Positions 1-12,581 are shown, counted from the first letter of the stretch. The stretch: DNA of 64,000 nucleotides from Adiantum capillus-veneris (GCA_014529385.2 CM043955.1:148445640-148509639), one strand, 5' to 3'. Program-made: numbers and translations. The notes: generated by a model from the letters alone, not told the origin.

Positions 1-1717
1 TACATGGTAAGTGGGGCAAGCTGTGGCTTGTGTTTTCTGTCCCCTCTCGCGATGAGAGCATTATATAGACAGATTGTGGAATGCTTATAAGACAAGCTGC
101 AATTCAGGCATACGATGTCTAAGAGCACACCTTCTGGGCACACACTCTACAAAATTAAGGAAAGTTCCTCAGCCCAGCATGCTCTTCTTTTCTCTCTTTT
201 TCTTATTTCTTCAAGGATAACGAAACTCTTTTAAGAAGCTTTTGCTACATATTCTACTTGTGAGTCAGCTTGAGCCAAGGTGCTCTAACTCACAAATAGC
301 ACGTGGATAAGATGCTACTCAAATTAGTCTTCATCGGTTCATCGATTGAACACTATTTTGCATAAGGGCTATGAGCCAAACAGGCTAAGAGCCAATGACA
401 AGAGAAGGGTAAGAGCCAAGTATTGGCATCCTTTGGGTGATTGTTTTCAAGCGATACCCAAGGAGGTATACATCGCCGTTAATGGACAAGCAAGAGTCTT
501 GTCATTACGGATGTTAACAGTGTCAATTTTTCCCCTACATGTTTTCAGTGCGATACTCAAGTTGAGTTTTTGATAAATCTTAAACTCACACCAGCTGCTC
601 TCTACCACGGAGTATAGACGCAGCAATCATTTGTGACAGCATGGCTGTCCATAAGAGATTGGTAGTTCACTTGTGTGGGTCTCCTGCTCTCTCTATAGCA
701 CTACGGAGTGTCTATGGACAGGACTGTTTTGGGGTAAGACCCAACAGGTGAGTGCTACATCACAACTTCGGCATTGAGGATCACAGTTTGATCTCTCCCA
801 GTTAGACTTTCATGGAAATAATTCTGCAATCTACCATGCGGTAGCAGACAACTTCAAATTTCAAGTTGATTTCAGTCATTACATACACAGTTAACTCTGT
901 TGGTTACTATTACCTGCTAGTTGAGCAGTTTCTACAAAGGGTCTTACCAAAGGGTTTGACTATGTAGATTTTAACCAAAGGGGTTGGATTACGAGGGCAA
1001 CACCCATGGTTCTCAGTGCACTGCTATTTGTTTTTTCAGGTTGGAGACGTGCTCCTCCCCATTTGCATATGAGTAAGTGAACATTACGTTCAAATCTACA
1101 GGTACACATCTATTGATTTGGTGTTATTCCATTTTTTGTATGCTTTGCTTGGTTTTTTTTTCAAGACGTATCAGCACGCTTGAATGTTACAAAGCCATGC
1201 CAAGGGCATGTCGGCACAAAGTATTTTGGACCAAGTGTTCAATCTACCTTTCTGCCTTATGATGTTACGAACCTACTTGTAGGGTTCGATTTGGCACATG
1301 TTGTCACATGGGATACAACATGGTCTAGGAACTCAAGGAGTTCGGTTTAGCCAGTGTGGAGCATGATAATGAGAGTCCCTCTCACTCTTGTCACAGAGTG
1401 TTATCAGCTACCTCCACACACAAGTAAAGCTCGTACTTGATGGATGTCACTTTTCCTGACATCCTTACTTGAGACATATTCCACATGTGGAGAATATGAG
1501 TCTCTGGGACTGACACTGGTGCCCAATTCTTAATGATGTGTCGCGACGAAGTCCCTAGGTGCTGGTCGCATCCATTCATTAGACCATTCGAAGCACACAG
1601 TATCCGGTACAATTTCAGTGGCCAAACATTGTCGGGTACTACGTACAGACTTGTTGTGATTACAAGTGCTGTGAAACCACCTTAACGGAGGGTTGTTTCT
1701 ACATATAGAAAAGTCTG
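1..1717. other. No recognisable gene
   Basis: Only short chance ORFs occur here and none has a recognisable domain. Text such as 'aagagccaa' recurs around 370-420. This is probably degraded retrotransposon sequence, since a Ty3 pol end lies downstream, but nothing in the stretch itself proves that. Confidence 0.4.
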
Positions 1718-1890
1718 CTATGTTCATGAGAATGTCTCATGGTTGGTACCTAGGTGTGACCGGGTTGTCACATTCTATTATGGTCCAACTTTTGCTGCAA
1801 AGTATGCTACGTTCATGAGAGGGTCTCATGGTTGGTTCCTAGGTGTGACCGGGTTGTCACATTCTATTATGGTCCAACTTTTGTTGCAAG
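1718..1890. repeat. Tandem duplication, about 86 bp x 2
   Basis: Two consecutive near-identical copies, about 1718-1801 and 1802-1890. Both contain 'ggtgtgaccgggttgtcac' followed by 'attctattatggtccaac', with scattered substitutions and a few inserted bases. No coding content was recognised. From 1891 to 2341 I see nothing else. Confidence 0.85.
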
Positions 1891-2341
1891 ATTTTCACGT
1901 AAGTATAGTGGAAAGTCTCGTCATGGAATTGCGGTTCGGATATGTTTGTGTTAAATGCTTGCACACTAGGTGTTATGGGCCCTAGTGTTTAACACAAATT
2001 TATTCGGAGCGGCATGCAAATTCATGGACTTTATTGTTTCTGTAATTTTTTGCACTGTCAGTGCAATTTCTCTTGCAGATTTAGTATGAGTTTACACCCT
2101 GCCATACAAGGTGATGGCTAAGTATGGGTGTTTGTGATTGGATGCTTGAAACTCCAATCTGCTTTCAACCTAGTTGGTTGTCTCCATTCCATATTGAGTA
2201 TATGGCTGGCTACTCAATGTTTGAGTCATGGTTTATCGTCAGTCGTGGAAGACTGTGTGTAAGTGGTTGGGGGAAGTACCTCACCCTTACTGCTGTTATT
2301 CATCCCGCGTAGGATGGGCAGCTTACAAGCATTCTATTTAG

Positions 2342-2450
2342 TGCTAAAGGATATGCAAAGTGCATACGTTAGTAAACCATGCTAAAGGATATGCAAAGTG
2401 CATACGTTAGTAAACCATGCTAAAGGATATGATAAGTGCATACATTAGCA
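2342..2450. repeat. 38-bp tandem repeat, three copies
   Basis: Three head-to-tail copies of a 38-bp unit beginning 'tgctaaaggatatgcaaagt'. The first two are identical and the third is diverged and incomplete. No coding role is apparent. Confidence 0.9.
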
Positions 2451-2825
2451 AGAAGCGAAACAACTGGATCGGTTACCATTCTGGTTTGAAGTTTGCTTCA
2501 TATGATGAAAGGCATGTTACGGCTAGTTTTAGTCATCAATTTTGATGGGGTTGGCTATTGGCAAGAAACCATAGCAAGTCAAGAACTTGGTTACTGCTGA
2601 TGAGTATGTCAGCATAGTACTTTCATGGAAAGATGAGCCGAGGTTATATTGCACATTCAAGTACCTTCAGAAAGTCTGAAACCTGGGTATGTATTTAGAC
2701 ACCTCTTAGTTAGGATAACTCATTTAACATACTCAAGTGAGTTTTAAATGGAGTCTTCACATTATGTTGGTTATGGGTCTGTTAACCAAGACGGTTGTAC
2801 AGGGACAACAATGTGAAAAATCGAG

Positions 2826-2986
2826 ATGTTATTCTTGATTTCATTAAACCTCCCAATGAACCGGGTTCCGATTCAACAAACCGTTGGATCCATGAGGGAT
2901 GCCACGGTGGAAAACATTAGTGTTCTTATGAAGATATCACCACTTGTGTTTTCGAGGACGAAAACTCTTCCAAAGGGGGGAGTAAT
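2826..2986 (+). pseudogene. 3' end of a Ty3/gypsy pol remnant with polypurine tract
   Basis: A short frame ends in text typical of the 3' edge of plant Ty3 pol genes: a 'ttttcgaggacgaaaa' stretch followed by a purine run 'ccaaaggggggagtaa' at about 2972-2986, which serves as the plus-strand primer site in these elements. No upstream RT or integrase motifs remain readable in the first 2.8 kb, so this is only the edge of a decayed element. It is unrelated in sequence to the two giant Ty3 elements in the rest of the window. Confidence 0.5.
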
Positions 2987-3450
2987 GTCAGGACACGGGT
3001 ACTACGGGCAGGGCCCTACCCTAAAGGGGGGTCACGGACCCCGGCCACGGGCCAGCTAGCAGTGTGGACAGGGGATCCTAGGGCTAAGAGCCTATAAGTA
3101 TGGGCGGTTGGGTGGAGGATCCAGGTCTCTAGCTCCTAGGGTTCTTACATCCAAGGCATGAACGGATTTAGATCTTCTGTCACACGATAATTGCAAGTAG
3201 GTTTATGAGCATCTATCTACTATACATTAGAAGAGTTTACATGATGATGACTTGAAGCAAGAAGAGGATTCAAATTCTATGCCAAAGTCAGAGTTATGTA
3301 ACAAGTCGAAGGGTTATGTTGATGACATGGAAAGATTCTATCTTTGAGAAGCATTCAGAATATTTTGATGCCGAGGTGCAGAGGTGTTTGAAAGAAGGTG
3401 AGAGGATAGAAGAGAGGTTTCTCATGCATAGGCTTAAAGGTTCTCTAGAC
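2987..3450 (+). mobile_element. Probable start of an old LTR
   Basis: The sequence directly after the purine tract begins TGTCAGGACACGGG, in the position where a 3' LTR should start. It includes 'gcctataagtatgggcgg' near 3089, a possible TATA region. No second copy exists in the window, so the 3' limit is a guess and the LTR cannot be verified by pairing. Confidence 0.35.
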
Positions 3451-3455
3451 GATAT

Positions 3456-3671
3456 TTGGGTTGTTTTAAGATAGAAGATTTTGAACTTATAAGCCTTTTG
3501 GATGATGCTTTAGAAGGGTTTCAAGAAAGAAACAACAGGGGTTTCTCTCAAGCTGAAGAGAGGTGTGGTTTAGAGTCACAAGAAGATGATCGTGTAGACC
3601 TTATGAAACTTTTGGATGCAGCTTTAATGGGGTTTTGTGCTACCAATGATAAAGGCTTCTCTCAAAGATAA
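3456..3671 (+). other. Small ORF with an internally duplicated peptide
   Basis: A 71-codon frame carries two related 25-residue blocks: one around LLDDALEGFQERNNRGFSQ and the next around LLDAALMGFCATNDKGFSQ. The duplication suggests a former coding repeat, possibly retroelement-derived. No family is recognised. From 3672 to about 4130 I see only simple 'agggttcca' repetition near 3970-4020. Confidence 0.3.
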
Positions 3672-4133
3672 CTACAGATGTGATCCAGTTCATAGTGTAG
3701 ATGAGATTCCAAAAGATTTTGTATCTAGCAAAAATGCGTTTCAAGATGTTGTTCAATGATCAGGAGATTTAGGGATGGCTCAAAAAACTAGAGGGGGTGA
3801 AGCTTTTCTACCGAGGAAAAAGTTGAAGCAATTAAAGATGGCAAAAAGAAGATCTATATGGTTTTTTAAGGGTACAACTATGTCTTCAAGGACATAGATG
3901 TATATGATGCTACCTTATGATCCAAGAAGAATTGGAAGATACAAAGAGTTTCAAAGAAATTTCATAGGGTGCAGTGAGTTCCAAAGGGTTCCAAGGGTTC
4001 TAAGTGATTCTAAGGGTTCCATGAGTTTTGAATGCAGATATGTTTAATATCCGTTTGATCCAGGGGGCTCTTTGTTGATCAGATTTTTGTGCTCAATACA
4101 GACCAAGTTTTTGAGTTATCCATATAATCTTGG

Positions 4134-4252
4134 AGGAGGATGTGGATCAATAGCTAGAAGATGTAGAGATGGAGGAAGAGGACGACTCAGAGGAGGATGT
4201 GGATCAATAGCTAGAAGATGCAGAGATGGAGGAAGAGGACGAGTCAGAGGAT
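4134..4252. repeat. 57-bp tandem repeat, two copies
   Basis: Two copies of a 57-bp unit with very few differences. In the forward frame it reads as a 19-residue Gly/Arg-rich repeat around GGCGSIARRCRDGGRGR. The period is a multiple of three, but no longer gene surrounds it. Confidence 0.85.
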
Positions 4253-5227
4253 GTACCAGACCAAGAGGAGTTCTAAATTGGCACATGTCGGAGGATGTGT
4301 AGGTTCAAAGGGGGTGGATGTCGTGTTTTTTATCTTCAAGAGGAGAATCTTGGCTTACTACGTAATTTGTCACTAGCTGTCGAGCTCCATCATGCTACCA
4401 CAAAACTTGGGAAGAAGTTCAAGAATGATGAGATGCCGAAGGAAGAGGGAGATTTGCATGCATGAATCGAATGGCTACTTGTATGAAGATGAACATGAAG
4501 TGGAAAAAGGCACTAGGAGCGAGGGACGAGATTCTTGACATTGAAATCTTGACATGCTTCGATGATAAGAAATGTTGCTTCATAAGTAAGTAGTATATTG
4601 AAATTTCGACATAAAATTCTTGGGCCAAATTGATTGGACCAAACTGACTTTCAAAAAACTAAACTTGGGCAGCTAGATTAGACCAATTGTGAAATTTACA
4701 TAAATTTTAAAGCAAAATCTCATGAAGTAATCAAGCAACAACGCACAGGTTTGACATGGAGAGTTCATGGACTTGGGGAGGCCCGTATGATGCGCGAAAG
4801 AAGAAGATGAAGAAGGGAAAAAGCATGAGCTCACCCCAGCGAGTTTGGCTTAAGCCTCGTCGGATTTGGTGAACCCCAAACTTAGTGCCATGTAATCAAG
4901 ACGTTGTTCTCACGCGCTGTTTTTGGCCTTGTTTAAAAGCATATCAAACTTGGAGTTTATACTAGAGTAAAAAGCAAAGCAGGAGCTGAGTTTTTGACTA
5001 AAACAAGAGCCAAGTTTCCAAACAAATCAAGAGCCGAGTTTTTGATTAAAGCAAGAGCCGAGTTTTTGTAAAAAAAGACAAAGCTTATAAAAAGCAAAAG
5101 TAAAAGCCGGATGCCTGTTCCGTGCCTATATAAGAGTAGCTTAGGGTCAGAGAAATCCCGCGAGGGTTGATCACCGTGAACTCAGGGTCGGCGTTTGTAT
5201 AGGCTATAGTTCTTGGGGTGAATACAA
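4253..5227. other. Noncoding stretch with short direct repeats
   Basis: No gene is visible. Between about 4980 and 5075 the phrase 'aagagccgagttttt' recurs with small changes about four times. A 'gcctatataagag' sequence near 5136 could be a TATA box of an unrecognised element. Confidence 0.35.
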
Positions 5228-5362
5228 TTGTGGTTTGAGAATACCGTGTCTATTTCTCCCTCTCGTCATGCCTTGGGCCTGCATATTCCAGTACATCAAG
5301 CAATCTCAACCGTCCATTGCATTAGCATTCTAACAGTGAACACGAAAAATGCATGCCGGTTT

Positions 5363-5457
5363 GGAATCTCCCTCACCCCCACTGTTCCGGGACAGGAACA
5401 GGCTCGGCCTCCGCCTCGCCTATTCCAGCCTGGAACAGAGGGGGTGAGGGAGATTCC
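5363..5457. repeat. Near-perfect hairpin, 26-bp arms
   Basis: Arms 5363-5388 and 5432-5457 are inverted complements with one mismatch, separated by a 43-base GC-rich loop with weaker internal pairing. A (GT)n run follows at about 5472-5493. It could be a small inverted-repeat element or a small-RNA-type precursor; the sequence alone does not decide. Confidence 0.8.
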
Positions 5458-5639
5458 CCATCTCTTCATTGTGTGTGTGTGTGTGTGTGTGTGTATTTTG
5501 AATTCCATCTCTCTTGATTCCGCGTCCCAGTGCCTGTCCGACTAAAGTAGCACGATCTTCCGGTGCTAGATTCCTTCTCGACCCGACACGGCAGTCCCAA
5601 TATACAAATCGGATTCAATGGCAAGAAAGAAGCCTCGTG

Positions 5640-8570
5640 GTAATACCTCTAGAGGATCAAAAGGGGTGATTGTACTTTACACAGAGGAACGACACCATAT
5701 CATATAAGTTACGAGAAAGGATGAACGTGCCTGCTATGGAGATTAGAATGCAGGTAGAAGACCATCACCCATTGCACATTACAGTATGCTACTTTGCACT
5801 CTCAAACTTTGCTCATGCTGGTCCGAATGGGCAGTCCCCATATGCGATCATGGATGAGGACATAATACACTATTCTCAAATGGGAGATGTCTTGCTTGCT
5901 GGGGACTTTAATGCAAGGACATAATTGTTGCAAGCTATCTTTTTTGAAAATTTGGCAGCTGGGATACGAGAATACGATCATATGGATCTTGGGATTGAAA
6001 GAATCTCGCAGGTTAAAGGAAAATGCACAGCTTACGGAGAATATCTTTTAGAGATGGGGGACTACGCACATGGACTAGCCATCCTTAATGGCACAACCAA
6101 ATGGCCACGCTCAGGAGGGTTTACATGCTTCACACACAGCAATGACTTCAGTGCAGTAGACTATGTACTTGCACCACTTGACCTCATCCCACGCATTCAA
6201 TAGCTTTGAGTGTCACCGAGGCTTATTGGGGCTACCATTGATCATGCTTATTTGTCTTTTGTGCTACTTTTTTGGTACTTGATGCAATCCATGGCAACCC
6301 AGCAAGGCCCGTCATACCCCCAAATATCATTTTACAAAGCAAACTGAAGAGGTATACACAGCTGAAATTTTCAAATTGTCATCGATAGAGATCCAAATGT
6401 TTCTTTGACAGAGTTGACGCAAGAGCTTACAAATGCACCTGCAAACACAGCCTTTCCTCATTCTTGGGGTGCGGAAAGAGAAAGGAAGGTCATTAGACCC
6501 CGAAATAGCTAGTACAACAATGAATGTCAAGAGATGAGGACCAAACTTTGCAAAGAAGTAGCAACAGGGATCATTACACATAGACAGTCACAAATAGCTT
6601 TTTCGCACCTTGTAAGGCGGAAGAAATGCACCTTTCTAGCCTGCCTTGAGCAGGAGTTATATGGAGTGTTTTTAGCTCAAGACTTCAAAGAAGCATGGTG
6701 GATCTTTGAAGATCAACAAGCTCCCATACCCATTACCTCTACTACGGAGACTTGGGGACAATATGCAACTAGTTTATATACGGTACCACATTAGTCCCCT
6801 CTACCATTGCCCTCAAGGCCCTGTCCTTAGATCTCTGCATTCTTTACTGAGATCATGATACATGAAGCCATTGATAGACTTCATACATGCAGAGCATATG
6901 ATCACAAGGGGTTGGTTGTTGAGCCCCTGAGGCATGCACAAGGTACATTGGCACGCTTGTTGGCAAACATGTTTAACAGATTCGTAGTTGAGGGTTTCCC
7001 CGAGAGCTGGAGCTCTAACATCATTGTGCCAGTATTCAAGACAGGGGATCCTACGTCACTTGGTAATTATCTCACAATCATGGATGCCATACTTTGGCTA
7101 AACTCTATGCTTCTGTGCTTGAACACGAACTTAATCAATAGGCAGAGAAAGAGGATGGAAGAGGAAATGGGCAGGCTGGATTCAGAAGAGGTTTTGCTAC
7201 CCTTGATCACATATTTACTCTTTGAGCCATCATTGAAGAGGGTCGAGCTCGTGGGTAGCGTATCTATTGTTGCTTTTTTTACTTTCACAAAGCCTTTGCC
7301 CACGATACCTAGAGCAAGCTGATGCACAGACTATATGATCTTGGTGTACAGAGGTGAGATTTCATGGGGTATCCTCGCATTATACGAGAGAGTAACAGGT
7401 AGAGTGCGCACAATTGAAGACCTCTCAGAGACTATTGACTCTAAGATTGGAGTGAAACAGGGTTGTCCACTCTCTCATATTCTTTTTGGCATGTATATTG
7501 ATGAGGTTTTAGACTACATTGACAGAGATGGATACAGAGGTGAATTCTTATGAGGGACTTGGATACCCCTTGCTGTTGTATGCACATGACCTTCTCCTCA
7601 TTTTTGAATCACCAGAAGGGTTACAGAGCCAGGTGAACACATTGGAGAGATACACCCATGATAGAGACCTGGCTGTGAACCTAAGCAAGACCATAATGAT
7701 GATTTTCAATACTACAACAAAATGGGTTAGGGAATCAGCGCCAGTGTTTCTATGTGGTGAGGAAGAGGTGGAGCTCACTAAGAGTTACATTTATTTAGGG
7801 GTTGTCTTCACAGGACCCCGCTTCTCCATGAGAGAGGCAGCAGCCTCTAGCCTTACACGAGGATATGAAGCCCTCACATGGTTGGAGCAGATGTGTTCAC
7901 TAGTTCAGTTCCAAGAGACCCAAACTAAGCTATGGCTGTTTGATACACTGGTGACATCCACACTGCTGTATGGAGTTTAGATTTGGGGACGGAGTCTTGA
8001 CCACCGCATGCAATGTGGAGAAACCTTTGATGGGTGGAGGAGGATGGAGAAACTACTTGTCACTAGCTATGATCTCCAAGATGATCCGATGCAAGGCAGC
8101 AATACCCCATGAAATTGTTAGAGCAGAACTGACAGCTACTACGATGGTGGTTGAGGCACTTACCAGATCATCTATGTATGTACATGGCTTGTGGGATCTC
8201 CCACCTCATCAGTACGCTAGATTGGACCTCAAATCATCCCGTCAAATAGCTGTGGGGGGGACTCCAGCTGTTGGTATGCACAAATGTCAGTATGGTTTCA
8301 GTTACATGGTTTTCAGATGGATAGTTTACCATCCTTTCAGTACTCTTTGGGTGTACCATCTCTTGCATTGACTCGTCCGAAGATCAGCAGGATAGAAAGA
8401 CATGATCGTACATACCTTGATACACAGAAGACCTGGTTGAGCCCCCTAGGAGTTGGAAAAGAAAATGGATTTTTATAGAGAGAATTTTCTTCAGACTGCC
8501 GAGGATGGCTTCTTTGTACGACCAAGATACATGGACTCACATCTCTGGCATGCGCTTTAATGTGTCCAAG
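5640..8570 (+). pseudogene. Degenerate LINE (non-LTR retrotransposon)
   Basis: Remains of an endonuclease-reverse transcriptase polyprotein in several frames. The AP-endonuclease-like part (about 5670-6200) shows LLAGDFNART, and later an FTCFTHSNDFSAVDYVL stretch typical of the C-terminal endonuclease motifs. The reverse transcriptase part (about 6855-7980) shows FPESWSSNIIVPVFKTGDP, then GVKQGCPLSHILFGMYID, then LLLYAHDLLLI at the active site. The catalytic motif is YAHD rather than YADD, and many stops and frameshifts separate the pieces, so it is inactive. The tail to about 8570 holds a possible C-terminal fragment (DGFFVRPRYMDSHLWHA). No poly(A) tail or target duplication was identified, so both ends are approximate. 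Confidence 0.8.
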
Positions 8571-8660
8571 ATTATAGCACGCAGTTTGTAGGATTTAGGC
8601 TTACCCTTGAGGAAAATGTGCTACACGGTCTGAGAGACAAGAATCAAGTCAGTTCAAGAG

Positions 8661-11300
8661 ATGTTTGACAAGTTCATAGAGGAATTTTCCAAGCGGGTAT
8701 TTGCCCACAATACAGTCTCGCAAATCCATAAGTTCAAGCAAAAGGAAGGAGAGTCAGTTAGACAGGCAGGCTTGAGGCTCAAACGGCATGTAAATTTATG
8801 TCCAGTCAACAAGCTTCCTACGTAGTCAAGGTTGATGCTAATTTTCATCCAAGGGCTCAGAAATGTAGACAGAATATGCACATGAAGAGAACGGCGATGC
8901 TAAACGCGCTAGTCAAAGAGGCTTTATACTTTGTAGAAAATTGTGCGGTCTACAAAGAAGGTGATCACAAGGATCTAGATGACAACGCATCATTGCAGAT
9001 CAGTAGCTTGAGATTGACAAGAACAATGCCTAGGGCACAACCGCCAATTAACAAGGATCAACTCATAGAGGAAGTGGTCAAACTGATCAATCCCCCAATA
9101 CAACCAAAGAGATGCTATACATGCGGAGGGGATTACTTGTCACACCAATGCCCAGTGCTTCCTCATGCAGTAGCAGCGTTGAGACCACCCAAGTGGTGTG
9201 CAGTTGAGAAAAAATGTACCAATCATATGATAGAAGAGTGCTACTGCAACAAGGGATATGTGAGAGAGCAGTAGTACGTGCCTCCAGCATAAGTAGCACC
9301 CACACATGCACCACCACCACCAAGATACGCAACACAAAATCTACCAGGACCCATAGGGATAGAGAGGCTACACCCAGTGCTAGGGCAACAACCACCCTTT
9401 CTAGGAGCAAGACTAGTAGCAATTAGGTATACACATGCAATGGAAGAGAATGAGGAGACGGCTTTAGTGTGAGCTCCCCCATGTTACAAGATGAATCCGA
9501 TGGGTATGCACCTAACACATGACACTATCCTCACAAAGAATCAATGGTGCCCAAAACATGGGGAGCTTTCAACCAGACATATATGACCTCCTCGGGGAAG
9601 AAAGATACAGCATGGATGAGTGCACGCTCATGTTCATAGCCAACAAAGGAATGATGCGATCTAAGCCAGCTTATCCTCAGAGACTAGCGCAAGCAACACA
9701 ACCTCCAGTAAGAGGCCCATGCTACAAATGCGGCGGAGATCACATGATGAGGGATTACCCGCGCAAAGAAATCTTGCGAGTCAATGCCTATTGTAACAAT
9801 TGTGGAATCACTCATCTGATAACTGATTGGCCTAAGCATCTAGAGCTAAAACCAAAGGCCACGTTGAACATAGTTGAGGCCATCCCTTTGGAAAGAAATT
9901 CAGAGAATGAGAATGTAGTGCCTATCCAAGTAGTGACTAGGGTGTAAGCGCAGAAGGCCATAGAGGAAGGCAAGACAGGGAATCCTAAGACGGACACGTC
10001 TTGTCAAGACACACAAATTAAGTAGAACAAATAGGAGAAAGGCTAGAATGAAGGCTAGGAAGGAGAGAGAGCAGAAAAGCCTAGTGAAGGAGCTTGAGCA
10101 AGCCCTTGGGGGGTGCACCTTTAAGAACCCCCCTATATAACGTGCATTCGTAGAGTATTTAAAAAACCCCTTTTTTAACATGTCTAAATCAATAAAATGA
10201 CCCCTTATTTTAGGATTTTTTTCCAAAATGAAATTAAAAAACCCCTTTTGTTAAATTTCAAAATTTATTAGCCTTTAAAAACCCCTCCTGTTGAACTCAC
10301 ATGGTACATTAACATGTTATATTGTGCACCCCCGAGAATAAGCTAGGGAAAGGTTGAAGGAGCATGAGCAAAGATCAACACCATGCAAGAAAAAGACTCC
10401 TTCATCTATCACATAGCCAGTAGTAATTGAGGAGCCAAAGAGTGCGGACTCAGGAGGTTCAATTCTTGCAGAAAAGGTGAGTGAGCACTTTGATAGCCTC
10501 CTACAATCCTATAAAGCAAGGGTCAAGAGTGGTCAAATGCAAGAGCAGAGATGGATAACCTTCTTGTATGTTGAGTTAGAAAGGCAAAGGCTAGAGATCT
10601 GTCAAAAGCTCATTCACAAAGCACAAGCCCTGCTAGAACCACCATGTGAAAAGCCTAGCCCATTGATAGTTATCCCATCGTTCAAGAGCCTAAACAGCCA
10701 GAGACAGTGTACCTAGAAAAGGAGAAGACCCATAAGAGTGAGCCAAAAAAGAAAACGGCTACGAGGAAGGAAGAGAGATAGAGCCAAAGGATCCTAGGGT
10801 TGTCCCAAATATGGTAGATCAATCTTTTAGGGAGATCGCACAATAGGTACCAGTACTCGAGGATCATTGGCCAGAAGAGTTCTAGAGAGCAGTGAGACAC
10901 ACAAAGGATGAATGCGAAACATTTCCTTCTGCTCCCATAAAAGAATTTGAGGCAAGGTCACAAGCAAAACTAGAGTTGCAATTATATTATGAAGATAGGG
11001 TTCAGAGGTATTCATCTAGAGCCGACCACAATCCTTCGTGATGCTACCATCCTACATGGGTGAGTACAAGGCCAGATCAGACATCAAGAGCATGCCCTCA
11101 CATAGACATCTAGCTCCTAAAGTCATAGATTCTAAGGGGTTAATGGATATCTTGTCGACACATGTGACTTGCGTCATCATGTTAGCAAAACTGTTGAAGA
11201 TCCAACCAAATATGTGGTCAAAGGTAGGTGACTGCCTAGAGAAGTTCAGGTAAAGGACGCGGCATTGAAAATCAAGGAGGGCATCCAAGACCTACAAAGA
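8661..11300 (+). pseudogene. gag region of the plus-strand giant Ty3/gypsy relic
   Basis: Broken frames match the gag of the minus-strand element between about 26.3 and 40.6 kb. The segment around FIEEFSKRVFAHNTVSQIH corresponds to FAEEFSKRGIKHNTFSQIY there. Zinc-knuckle pieces follow: CYTCGGDYLSHQC near 9115 (His replaced by Tyr), CYKCGGDHMMRDYP near 9720 and a CNNCGITHLI piece near 9800. CxxCGG(D/P)H knuckles are typical of Tat/Athila-type gag. A linker segment near 10477-10640 aligns with the minus-strand copy (SYKARVKSGQMQEQRW versus AYKARLKPNQTQEDRW). Many stops and shifts show that it is dead. A small inserted element interrupts it at 10109-10333. The N-terminal half is missing or lost upstream, next to the LINE. 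Confidence 0.8.
10109..10333. mobile_element. MITE-like insertion, 10-bp inverted ends
   Basis: AT-rich 225-bp segment with ends GGGGGTGCAC and GTGCACCCCC, containing repeated 'aaaaacccct' text. It separates gag sequence that is otherwise collinear with the minus-strand homologue. No clear target duplication was found, so the superfamily is unknown. Confidence 0.55.
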
Positions 11301-11389
11301 CTACATGCCAATACCCAGCTAATACCATTGAGCAAGGTAGGAGATTACTGCAAAGGTGAGGACGGTAACACAATACTGTCTGAGAATTT

Positions 11390-12045
11390 GAAGGGGTCAA
11401 AACCATGGCGGTCGTAGATAGTGGAGCAGATGTTGCCATTGCCACCATGAAAATTTGGAAACAAAGGGGAAATCCGACACTAAGGGCAACAAGAATGAAG
11501 GTGCAACTTGCAGATGGATACATAGAGAAACCCATAGGACTCCTAGAGAAAGTGGTAGTCACATCGTGCAAAATTGAATGCGAACACACTTTTGCAGTGG
11601 TAAAGTTTGGAAAGAAGAATAATTATGACATAAGCTTGGGTCGACCATTCATGGAATAGTTGAAGATGGTCCAAGATTGGGGTTATGATTATATCTACCT
11701 GCACCACATGGAGACTACTATGTGCATTAACCTAAAAAACCACAAATACGAGATGTCACCATATGACTCCTGTTAAGATTTCTATTCAGCTACAATAGAA
11801 GATTTTGGAATTCCAGCATGGCTAGATCAACCAAAGGAGTTGTGGTTGTGTGGGGCATCGCAATGCAGAAGCCTGAAAGGAGAAGATTGCATTCTAGAAA
11901 GGGCCCTAAAGGATAATCTTGAGCCTTTTCTGGAAGATGCCCTAAAACCGCTAGAATGGGAGCATATCCTAGCTACCATTGATGTGTGCACTACAGACGA
12001 TTGCCCCACCAAGTTTTGTGATCCAGAAGAATGTTAGGATGTAGT
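11390..12045 (+). pseudogene. Retropepsin (aspartic protease) region of the plus-strand Ty3 relic
   Basis: The frame 11405-11659 begins MAVVDSGADVAIATMKIW. It carries the DSGA catalytic motif of retropepsins, then a flap-like segment and DISLGRPFM, the usual C-terminal hydrophobic-Gly pair. It aligns with DSGAGIAIATKAMWKKW and DIILGRPFMRQLKMVQDW of the minus-strand copy. The frame stops at 11659; downstream text to about 12045 continues the homologous linker (GASQCRSLKGEDCILER versus EASNCGSLKNEDCILDR). The domain would process the polyprotein inside virus-like particles. It is interrupted by stops and not functional as it stands. Confidence 0.85.
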
Positions 12046-12581
12046 CCCCTACTACATGCTAAGTGCAATTAAAGAATTGAAAGAGTCAAATCCACCCATC
12101 GAGACTAAACATGATTTAGATGACGAGAAGAACAAGAAGGTAGAAGAAGCCTTTTATGATTCGTTAGAGAACCTAGAACCCAAGATGATGCAGATGCAAG
12201 TGCTCAAACAATCAGAGTGGTGTGGAAGAGGCCAAGAACGTAGAACGGTTCTACGATTTGCCAAACCAAAAAACAAGCTGCCAACGCCACTACAAACGTA
12301 AGAAAGCCTTGAATCAAATGAGAAAAAAATTGATGACTAAGATCAAGGGCAAGACACTTTCTAATGCTTGTCAAAGTAATGGATTGTGTCAAGGACAAAG
12401 TCTTCGGATGTTTCCTAAGACAAGAGAGTCCAAACGCTGAAAAGAGTGCCAAGAGGCGACAAAAAAAGGCCACAAAAGCTAGTGAAACTAGCCAAAAGAG
12501 CAAAAAGAAAGATGAGCAAAAGCTAGACAAATTTGGAGAGTCGCAATGGACAAAGGTGGAGAGACGAAAGAAGTAAAAGGA
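12046..12581 (+). pseudogene. Linker between protease and RT of the plus-strand relic
   Basis: Charged Lys/Glu-rich frames without a recognised domain connect protease to RT. The text ends at the AAGGA target site (12577-12581), where the minus-strand giant element begins. The homologous text resumes at 53812. Confidence 0.6.

Noticed and set aside
8661-12581. An integrated plant pararetrovirus
   Set aside because: Gene order, zinc knuckles and the match to an LTR-bounded relative identify a Ty3 retrotransposon; no coat or movement protein motif is seen.
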